From positions 1 through 35,421 of the forward strand of contig NZ_VILB01000021.1 of NCBI RefSeq assembly GCF_009712035.1: DNA of 35,421 bases. The letters run 5' to 3'. The stretch comes from Anabaena sp. UHCC 0187. Its GTDB lineage: Bacteria; Cyanobacteriota; Cyanobacteriia; Cyanobacteriales; Nostocaceae. This document shows positions 29,695 to 35,421 of the stretch, one piece after another. Numbering within the stretch: position 1 is the first letter of the stretch; each line of letters begins with the position of its first letter. The notes under the pieces are model-generated. The model made no database searches. It saw only the letters and a list, made by a program, of their open reading frames with translations, and was not told the DNA's origin. The translations under genes and the position numbers were made by a program.

Positions 29695-30882
29695 TTACCA
29701 AACAATTTGCGATCGCTCTTTCACTACTCTTTCATAAACCATTTCTGTTTGCTGACCTAATTTTGGCCAGCTAAATCTTTTTTCTAAATCTGCATAAGCG
29801 TTATTTACCAACCATTGACAATAATCTGGGTTTTTCAAAACTTCTAAAATTCCCCAAGCGACAGAGTCGGGATTATTTACCCAAGTGGTAATTCCCGTTT
29901 TTGTATGTTGAACTACTTCTGGAAAACCACCAGTATCCGAAACTATTACTGGTACACGAGAAGCAAAACTTTCTAAAGCCACAATGCCAAAGGGTTCATA
30001 AAAACTGGGGAAAACTGCACAGTCAGCGATGGTTTGAAATTTATCCAAGTATTCATCAGCCAGGAAACCAGTAAAGTAACACTTATCCCAAATCCCTAAA
30101 TCCCAAGCTTGACGTTTGAGATGCTCAGTATTACCACCACCAACTATGACAAATTTAACATTACCCTCCATTTCCCAAAGTACCTTGGGGGCAGCATTAA
30201 GCAATACAGGTACACCTTTTTCATAGCTCATGCGACCAAGATAATACACAATTTTTTCATAATCTGCGGCAAATCGTCGCCGAAAATCTTGAGCATGAAA
30301 ATCTTGGTGATGTATTTTCTTTTCTGGGCGAATACCATTATAAATTACATCAATTTTATCATTAGGAATATATAGTGTTCGTACCATTTCTTGACGCATA
30401 TATTCAGTACAAACAATGATTCGCCAAGCATTTTCCGCTAGTGTATATTCTTTATGATGAATATAGCTTTGGGTATCATTATGAATGCCATTGTAACGTC
30501 CGTGTTCTGTGGCGTGAATTGTGGCAATGAGGGGAATTTTAAAGATATGCTTAAGAGCGATCGCGGCATCCCCAACTAACCAATCGTGAGCATGAATCAG
30601 ATCAAATGGACCTTTTTCCATCAGCAATTTACCACCATGAGATCCCATACTCTCATTTAAGTTCACCACCCAGTGAAAAAAGTCGTTATTGGCTGCCACT
30701 TCTACACGATGGATATGAATCCCTTCCACTACTTCATACAAGGATGCTGGACCAAATTCAGGGGTAATCAGGTGAATCTCATGGCCTAGCTTGATCAGTT
30801 CTGGGTATAACTCAGCAACGTGACGAGCAATTCCCCCAACTATCCTTGGTGGAAATTCCCAACTCAGCACTAATATCTTCAT
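29695..30882 (-). CDS. GT4 family glycosyltransferase
   Basis: 395 aa, GT-B fold retaining glycosyltransferase. The N-terminal lobe has LSWEFPPRIVGGIARHVAEL (typical GT4 acceptor loop) and HAHDWLVGDAA. The C-terminal lobe has YLGRMSYEKGVPVLLNA, VIVGGGN and the nucleotide-sugar motif PSFYEPFGIVALE (the EX7E pattern), followed by VSDTGGFPEVVQ. It resembles cyanobacterial glycogen-synthase-like or polysaccharide glycosyltransferases; the sugar donor is unknown. It has no transmembrane segment, so is cytoplasmic or peripheral. HIP1 sites occur inside it. It reads towards the cyanophycinase-like gene with a 164-bp gap. Confidence 0.9.
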   Translation of the reverse strand: MKILVLSWEFPPRIVGGIARHVAELYPELIKLGHEIHLITPEFGPASLYEVVEGIHIHRVEVAANNDFFHWVVNLNESMGSHGGKLLMEKGPFDLIHAHDWLVGDAAIALKHIFKIPLIATIHATEHGRYNGIHNDTQSYIHHKEYTLAENAWRIIVCTEYMRQEMVRTLYIPNDKIDVIYNGIRPEKKIHHQDFHAQDFRRRFAADYEKIVYYLGRMSYEKGVPVLLNAAPKVLWEMEGNVKFVIVGGGNTEHLKRQAWDLGIWDKCYFTGFLADEYLDKFQTIADCAVFPSFYEPFGIVALESFASRVPVIVSDTGGFPEVVQHTKTGITTWVNNPDSVAWGILEVLKNPDYCQWLVNNAYADLEKRFSWPKLGQQTEMVYERVVKERSQIVW

Positions 30883-31216
30883 TGACTTGACTCCCCGATG
30901 ATTGACAAAAATCTAAAAAAGTTGAAAAACTATATTTATAGCAGGGAATAGGGAAAAGATTTAAAAGTTTTTTGATTTCTGAGCGCAAAGAGTAGCGTTA
31001 GCCATATTTAATGATGCCTATAGCTTCCGTAAGTATACACTATATAACACTATATATTAGCTGCTACGGCTTAAAGGATAGGTTTGGCAATTGGTGGGAG
31101 TTTGTTTAACTAGAGGTTTGGTTTTTGCTTATGGTTATTTTGTTGATACTCCCCGCTCTCAAGATACTAAAGGTAAAGGACAGCTAAGTTTTTCCGCCAA
31201 CCTACAAAACTTAACC
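30883..31216. other. Intergenic region with a coding-like stretch
   Basis: 334 bp. No gene is called. From about 31080 to the end an open plus-strand frame (after a TAG near 31079) reads like protein, with GLVFAYGYFVDTPRSQDTK in it, and it continues into the antisense of the HD-GYP gene. It lacks a good start codon and I do not recognise it; it may be the remnant of a lost gene. The left part holds the promoter of the GT4 gene. Confidence 0.5.
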
Positions 31217-31954
31217 TCAAGGGTTTTCAGCTTTTTTTCTGATAAATTCAGCAAATTTTTCCGTTAGTTCAGGATTACGCCAACCAGCCTCAGCTTCTTT
31301 CCGCATTAGTGCAATTGCTAATTCTGGAGACAAACCTTTTTTATAAGGTCTTTCACTAATCAAGGCATCATAAATATCAATAATCTGAAATACTTGGACT
31401 ATATAGGGAATTTCATGCCCTTTAAGTCCATCTGGATACCCTGAGCCGTCCCAGCGTTCATGGTGATGACGAATAATAGGAAGTACACCTTTTGTACTTG
31501 CTAGTGGCTGGCAAATTTTTTCCCCAATTACAGCGTGCTGCTTCATTATCTCCCATTCATCTGGGGTAAGTTTTTCCTTCTTTAATAACACTGCGTCAGG
31601 AGTGGCGATCTTACCAATATCATGGAGATAAGCACCCCAATTCAAATTTCTAATTTCTAACGGTGAAAGTTGCAGATATGCACCAAATTCAGAACCAATT
31701 TTCACCAGTCTTTCACAGTGATTACCTGTATCAGAATCACGGCTACCAATAGCTACAGCAAAAAAAAATAATAATTGATCAGTCCCTTCTAAATTTGAAT
31801 GCCTTTCTAAAAGACTTGATGTTTTATAAACTATAGAATCGTAAGTATTGGTCATATCAGATGCAATCTCAGTAGATAAAGGTGCTGCTACTTCCAACAT
31901 CATATTTAGTGCGTTAGTTGTAGAATCTATAGACTTTAATTGTTCTTGAATCAC
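31217..31954 (-). CDS. Stand-alone HD-GYP domain phosphodiesterase
   Basis: 245 aa. HD-GYP proteins hydrolyse cyclic di-GMP to GMP (or to pGpG). The metal-binding and signature residues are present: H111-D112 in YLHDIGK, H140 in KQHAVIGE, H163-H165 then E166-R-W-D-G-S-G172-Y173-P174, and the later DIYDAL. There is no receiver or transmembrane segment; an about 60-residue N-terminal helical region (NMMLEVAAPLSTEIASDMT) precedes the domain and may sense or dimerise. The start is GTG at 31954, favoured by AGGAG at 31963-31967 with 8-nt spacing. Neighbours do not indicate a pathway. Confidence 0.92.
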   Translation of the reverse strand: MIQEQLKSIDSTTNALNMMLEVAAPLSTEIASDMTNTYDSIVYKTSSLLERHSNLEGTDQLLFFFAVAIGSRDSDTGNHCERLVKIGSEFGAYLQLSPLEIRNLNWGAYLHDIGKIATPDAVLLKKEKLTPDEWEIMKQHAVIGEKICQPLASTKGVLPIIRHHHERWDGSGYPDGLKGHEIPYIVQVFQIIDIYDALISERPYKKGLSPELAIALMRKEAEAGWRNPELTEKFAEFIRKKAENP

Positions 31955-31962
31955 GAAATTAT

Positions 31963-31967
31963 CTCCT
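31963..31967 (-). promoter_or_regulatory. Ribosome binding site deciding the GTG start of the HD-GYP gene
   Basis: On the minus strand AGGAG precedes the GTG at 31954 with 8-nt spacing, a better match than at any ATG inside the gene. It supports the unusual start codon. Confidence 0.75.
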
Positions 31968-32017
31968 GATTATTTAATAAATTACCACAGAGTGAAATTA
32001 AAAATTAAAAAAGTAGA

Positions 32018-32043
32018 TTTCACAAACTTTTTGTGAAATTTTT
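32018..32043 (+). terminator. Hairpin with T run in a divergent promoter region
   Basis: TTTCACAAA (32018-32026), CTT loop, TTTGTGAAA (32030-32038), then TTTTT. It looks like a Rho-independent terminator on the plus strand, yet no plus-strand gene precedes it. On the minus strand it lies in the HD-GYP leader. It could end a short antisense or leader RNA. Confidence 0.55.
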
Positions 32044-32334
32044 AATCATTAGTTCATTTATGCTCTTATATACTCGTTATATAAGAAAGCTTCTATATCA
32101 AGAATTATTACACAAATATTAATTTTGGTAAAGTTTTATCTGGAAAATCACAGTAAATATACATAATGTGTATGAAAACTATAACTTAGTCACCTTTTGT
32201 GCGATTGTGAGGTTGATTCCATAGCAGTGGCCTGTTGTTGTCGTTTGAAGATCACTTTAGCAAGGATCTCAATCACCAACAAGAGTCCCTGAGTCATGAA
32301 AAAGATAAGTATTTTTACCAATTACCAATTACCG

Positions 32335-33150
32335 ATGATTAATCAATTTATTGTTTCTCCACAATGGCTATTTGAAAATATCAATAATCCTCAAGTTGTG
32401 ATTGTTGATTGTCGGTTTTCTTTGGCTGATGTCCAATTAGGAAAACAACAGTATCAAGCTAATCATATCCCAGGTGCTTACTATTTAGACTTAAATCAAG
32501 ATTTATCTAGTTCTGTAGAAGAACATGGGGGAAGACATCCTTTACCAAGCACCACAGAGTTAGCAGAAAAGTTATCAGCAATTGGGGTGAATTTCCAAGA
32601 AACTTTAGTAGTAGCTTATGATGATTCTCGCTTGGCTTTTGCCTCTCGGTTATGGTGGTTATTACAGTATTTAGGACATGAACAAGTAGCTGTTTTAGAT
32701 GGTGGTTTTGACCGTTGGCAAAAAGCAGGTTATTCTGTGACAGATGTAATTCCTACCGCTGCAAGAGGAATATTTATTCCCCAATTACAAGCGGATAAAC
32801 TTGTAGATTTTACGTATGTTAAAAATCACAAAGATAGTCCAGATGTAGTTTTAGTAGACTCTAGGGAAGCAGAAAGGTATCGTGGAGAAAAAGAACCAAT
32901 TGATAAAATTGCTGGACATATTCCCGGTGCTGTTAACTATCCTTGGCAAGAAGTAACTGACGCTTCTGGTTGCATACTTCCTCAGTCAGAACAATCTCAA
33001 CGGTGGCAAAATATAGACTCAACTAAAGAAATTTTAGTTTATTGTGGTTCTGGTGTTACCGCTTGTGTAAATTTACTTTCTTTAGCCATAGCTGGAGTTC
33101 CCACAGGTAAACTTTATGCTGGTAGCTGGAGTGATTGGATTAGTTATTAG
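32335..33150 (+). CDS. Two-domain sulfurtransferase (rhodanese/3-mercaptopyruvate type)
   Basis: 271 aa from the ATG at 32335. Two rhodanese domains are present: the first (about 8-120) has a degenerate active site (VVAYDDSRLAF, no Cys), and the second (about 150-271) carries the catalytic Cys at about residue 237 in VYCGSGVTAC. The CGSGVT loop is of the thiosulfate/3-mercaptopyruvate sulfurtransferase class (SseA-like). The interdomain HIPGA motifs (ANHIPGAYYLDL, AGHIPGAVNYPW) are present in both. An in-frame ATG at 32296 is possible, but its first 13 codons come from TTACCAATTACC repeats (NYQLP) and neither start has a strong SD. Confidence 0.9.
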   Translation: MINQFIVSPQWLFENINNPQVVIVDCRFSLADVQLGKQQYQANHIPGAYYLDLNQDLSSSVEEHGGRHPLPSTTELAEKLSAIGVNFQETLVVAYDDSRLAFASRLWWLLQYLGHEQVAVLDGGFDRWQKAGYSVTDVIPTAARGIFIPQLQADKLVDFTYVKNHKDSPDVVLVDSREAERYRGEKEPIDKIAGHIPGAVNYPWQEVTDASGCILPQSEQSQRWQNIDSTKEILVYCGSGVTACVNLLSLAIAGVPTGKLYAGSWSDWISY

Positions 33151-33156
33151 TTATTT

Positions 33157-33191
33157 GTCAGTGGTCAGTGGTCAGTGGTCAGTGGTCAGTG
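33157..33191. repeat. Heptamer tandem repeat GTCAGTG x5
   Basis: Five perfect GTCAGTG units directly after the rhodanese stop, followed at 33208-33221 by AATTACC units. Perfect identity between units suggests recent expansion. Confidence 0.9.
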
Positions 33192-33223
33192 GAAGAAATT
33201 CTTCCCAATTACCAATTACCACT

Positions 33224-34435
33224 TTAAAACCTACCTAATTCAAAATTGTAATTTGCACTAAAAAACCAGCTTGAAAAATCAATATTGCTAACACTAGAAT
33301 CACCAAAATTAAACCCAGATTGCAAATTCACATTACTTTGATCAGAAATGCGGTAATTTAAATTTGCATATAAACGGTGAAATTGATCTTCTCTTTCTCG
33401 TTGGGTAAAGTCTGATAGATTTACTTGGTAATTAATCCCCACTTGTAAAGGTTTTTGTAAATAGTAATTTAAAGAAACCCACAAAGAATTAATGACTCGA
33501 CTGCGATTTTCTGGTTCAGCGAAATTAACACTTAATTCATAGAAACTATCTACAACTAATTTTTCACTGATATTATCCCTTCTTCCCAAAGATAAACTTA
33601 AGGAATGTTCATTTAAAAAGCGTTCTCCTGCATTAAAGAAATCGCCATTTTGAGCATAGAACAACTGTTGATTACTCCAAGCAAGTTCTCCATACATTTT
33701 TTGAGATAATTGTTGATAAATACCAAAATTCAATTTTAATTGATTGTAACTGTATTGTGATTGGTCAATATAACGAATCAAATTACCATCAATAGAGCCA
33801 TTTAAATAGGTATGAGAACCTACTGGAAAATAAGCAGAAGCTAAAGTTAATCCAGAAAAAACTAAACCATCTTGTATGGGATTATCCTGAGCAGAAAAGA
33901 TATTACTGGTCCCAAAGTAACCAACATGAGCCTTTAAAGAACCTATAGATTTGAATTCAACTGCGGGTATTCCCTCTACTGGTTTTGGCCTCACCCGTAA
34001 ACCCAACTCCTGTTCAACATCTGATTCTGGTGGTAACTGGGTTTGCTGTTGTAACTTCGGTAAAGGAGTCTTGAGCTTTTCAGATAGATTGATATCAGCC
34101 TGATTATATAATTGCTCTGTGGTATTTACAGCCTCCTGGGGTAAATCATCAGATAGTCCCTGCTGTGGAGAATTGTTAATATCCTCTGTTTTTGTTTCTA
34201 CTTGTATTTGTGAGTATTTTTGTTGAGAATCCTGAGACTGTTGATTTTGCTCTGTATCATCAAAATATGTTACATTAGATACAGTCAAATTTAAATTTTC
34301 CTGATCCTCTAAATTAGCTGCCCATGCTTGATTGTCACTAAGATAACACCATTCACAACTAGTAAAAGCTAATACAGTTAAAAAAAATAGGTTTTTCCAG
34401 ACTTTGGGTGGGATTTCTGGGAGTGTTGCTGGCAT
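33224..34435 (-). CDS. Predicted outer-membrane beta-barrel protein
   Basis: 403 aa from the ATG at 34435 (a GTG 6 codons upstream is the alternative). There is a signal peptide (about 14-39, LFFLTVLAFTSCEWC) with an AWA cleavage-like end. Residues about 45-150 form a Gln/Asn/Ser-rich linker. The rest alternates polar and aromatic/hydrophobic residues in about 10-residue strands (HTYLNGSIDGNLIRYID, YSYNQLKLNFGIYQQL), as in beta barrels. It ends with NYNFELGRF, the terminal Phe typical of outer-membrane proteins. I do not recognise the family. It diverges from a secreted FecR-domain gene with about 100 bp between starts, a pairing that suggests related roles at the cell surface; that is inference. 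Confidence 0.75.
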   Translation of the reverse strand: MPATLPEIPPKVWKNLFFLTVLAFTSCEWCYLSDNQAWAANLEDQENLNLTVSNVTYFDDTEQNQQSQDSQQKYSQIQVETKTEDINNSPQQGLSDDLPQEAVNTTEQLYNQADINLSEKLKTPLPKLQQQTQLPPESDVEQELGLRVRPKPVEGIPAVEFKSIGSLKAHVGYFGTSNIFSAQDNPIQDGLVFSGLTLASAYFPVGSHTYLNGSIDGNLIRYIDQSQYSYNQLKLNFGIYQQLSQKMYGELAWSNQQLFYAQNGDFFNAGERFLNEHSLSLSLGRRDNISEKLVVDSFYELSVNFAEPENRSRVINSLWVSLNYYLQKPLQVGINYQVNLSDFTQREREDQFHRLYANLNYRISDQSNVNLQSGFNFGDSSVSNIDFSSWFFSANYNFELGRF

Positions 34436-34521
34436 TTTATAAAAATATTCCACAATTGTTATTAAAAGGTGTTTTGCGCTGCCTTAACAAATGAAAAAAA
34501 ACACAACTTTTTATTTTTTCC

Positions 34522-34526
34522 AGAGG
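34522..34526 (+). promoter_or_regulatory. Ribosome binding site choosing between two ATGs of the FecR gene
   Basis: AGAGG ends 1 nt before the ATG at 34528 but 10 nt before the in-frame ATG at 34537. The spacing favours 34537. Confidence 0.55.
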
Positions 34527-34536
34527 TATGTCAGTT

Positions 34537-35421
34537 ATGCTTACTAAACTTTTACCACATTTTGTGCTGGGTTTATCAACAGTTATAGTTTTCCATTTAC
34601 CAAATAGAGCAATTGCTTTCACTCCTTTAACAAAAGCAGAAATTCAAAAACTGCATAACATAGTCCAATTTCTTCCCAAAGATAACTTAAACAAGCGTCC
34701 TGCCCGTCACTTAGATATTATAACCCCTGGAGATGGTGTTTCGACTGGTAAATCCTCCCTTGCAGATTTACGTTTTAATGATGGATCTTTGGCACGGTTA
34801 GGAGAACAAGCAGTATTTAAATTTGTCCCTAAACAACGCAATTTTCAACTATCCAATGGAACTGTATTACTGCTTATCCCTCCTGGACAAGGACAAACAC
34901 AGATTAAAACACCCAATGCAGTGGCCGCAATTCGTGGTTCAGCCTTATTTGTTCGCTATAATCCCACAACAGATACAACCATTGTTGGGGCGCTCACAAA
35001 TAGTGGTATTCAGGTTTTTAATCAGAAAGCTTCGCAAAACTATGTCCTGGAAGCGGGACAGTTAATGGTTGTAGTTGCAGGTAAATTTCAAGGTTTATAT
35101 GATTTTGATTTGAGAAATTTTTATGAAACCAGTGATTTAGTTAAAGGATTAAATTTAACTAAGAAAAATTCTAATACAATATCAGATCCACTCCTCGCTG
35201 GTGTCCAAGCTGAAATTAATGCGGCTGTAGCAATACAGTCACCAATCACCGGACAAGGAGTAATTGAAAACCCATCTTTTTTACAAAACTCTGCTACTGC
35301 TAAAAATCCCCCCAATCAAAACTCAACCATAGGAAATTCTCCTATTAATAATAATCAGGACAATCTCCCCGTTGAATCTTTAGTAGAAACGGGACAGATG
35401 ATATTACAAATTCAGCAAAGT
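34537..35421 (+). CDS. Secreted FecR-domain protein, 3' end beyond the window
   Basis: At least 295 codons, open to the last base. From ATG 34537 there is a signal peptide (MLTKLLPHFVLGLSTVIVF, cleavage near NRAIA). Then comes the FecR-type domain (about 45-170): LDIITPGDGVSTGKSSLADL, FNDGSLARLGEQAVF, KTPNAVAAIRGSALFVRY and LTNSGIQVF, the usual order of FecR beta strands. The last 100 residues are Asn/Pro/Gln-rich and probably disordered. In proteobacteria FecR domains bind periplasmic signals for an anti-sigma factor; here there is no transmembrane anti-sigma region, so it is more likely a periplasmic or surface binding domain, common in cyanobacteria. It is divergent from the beta-barrel gene. 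The N-terminus is certain; the total length is not known. Confidence 0.85.
   Translation, partial: MLTKLLPHFVLGLSTVIVFHLPNRAIAFTPLTKAEIQKLHNIVQFLPKDNLNKRPARHLDIITPGDGVSTGKSSLADLRFNDGSLARLGEQAVFKFVPKQRNFQLSNGTVLLLIPPGQGQTQIKTPNAVAAIRGSALFVRYNPTTDTTIVGALTNSGIQVFNQKASQNYVLEAGQLMVVVAGKFQGLYDFDLRNFYETSDLVKGLNLTKKNSNTISDPLLAGVQAEINAAVAIQSPITGQGVIENPSFLQNSATAKNPPNQNSTIGNSPINNNQDNLPVESLVETGQMILQIQQS

Larger units (their letters stand above)
31955..32334. other. Intergenic region upstream of the HD-GYP and rhodanese genes
   Basis: About 380 bp between divergently starting genes. It holds the HD-GYP SD (31963-31967), a terminator-like hairpin with T run (32018-32043), AT-rich DNA with TATATA-like words near 32070, and short repeats TTACCAATTACC just before the rhodanese start. 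No RNA gene or riboswitch was recognised. Confidence 0.5.

Overview
The window looks like chromosomal DNA of a filamentous, heterocyst-forming type cyanobacterium (Nostocales, Anabaena/Dolichospermum/Nostoc-like). I judge this from the composition (AT-rich, many GCGATCGC HIP1 octamers), blocks of heptamer tandem repeats (STRRs) between genes, and cyanobacterial families (DUF2301, DUF3038 next to DUF4335, HisZ, cyanophycinase-like S51 peptidase). All assignments were made by reading the sequence; no database search was run.

Layout. 1-76 is the 3' end of a group II intron (domain V and probable domain VI) just upstream of a membrane-anchored class A beta-lactamase-like serine hydrolase (127-1680). 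1.7-7.05 kb is a minus-strand run of mostly core genes: dprA, a DUF2301 membrane protein, an orphan LivF-type ATPase, a small dicluster ferredoxin, hisZ and a J-domain/TPR protein whose stop overlaps the hisZ start.

7.3-15.06 kb is the accessory centrepiece, on the plus strand. It holds two small double-glycine-leader precursor peptides (7520-7744 and 8209-8421), a C39-peptidase ABC exporter (8695-10845), its HlyD-type adaptor (10870-12270), a degenerate histidine-kinase-like protein (12390-13037), a LuxR/NarL-type response regulator (13298-13975) and a two-TM histidine kinase (14163-15056). The two peptides share a leader but have unrelated cores. Each is preceded, at nearly the same distance, by a copy of a 63-bp element (58/63 identical) that contains an inverted repeat. 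This looks like a self-contained, two-component-regulated bacteriocin-type secretion cassette. I saw no HIP1 site from about 6.66 to 19.02 kb.

15.2-19.7 kb returns to housekeeping: RNase Z, a PrxQ/Bcp peroxiredoxin, an IscS-type cysteine desulfurase and threonine ammonia-lyase. 19.7-22.6 kb (minus) has a PNPOx-fold protein, a small conserved protein, a DppB-type permease and apt. 22.9-27.9 kb has the DUF3038/DUF4335 pair, a Cas4/AddB-like Fe-S PD-(D/E)XK nuclease, a phosphohexomutase and a LapA-domain protein. 28.0-31.95 kb (minus) has a decayed Rpn-type nuclease gene, a cyanophycinase-like peptidase, a GT4 glycosyltransferase and a stand-alone HD-GYP protein. 32.3-35.4 kb has a two-domain rhodanese and, diverging from each other, an outer-membrane beta-barrel candidate and a secreted FecR-domain protein that runs off the window end.

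Many intergenic gaps hold palindromes of recurring cyanobacterial types (GATxCCCGACTTCT, CCCCTCC-CGCTTGCG, TAGAGACGTT) that may double as terminators.
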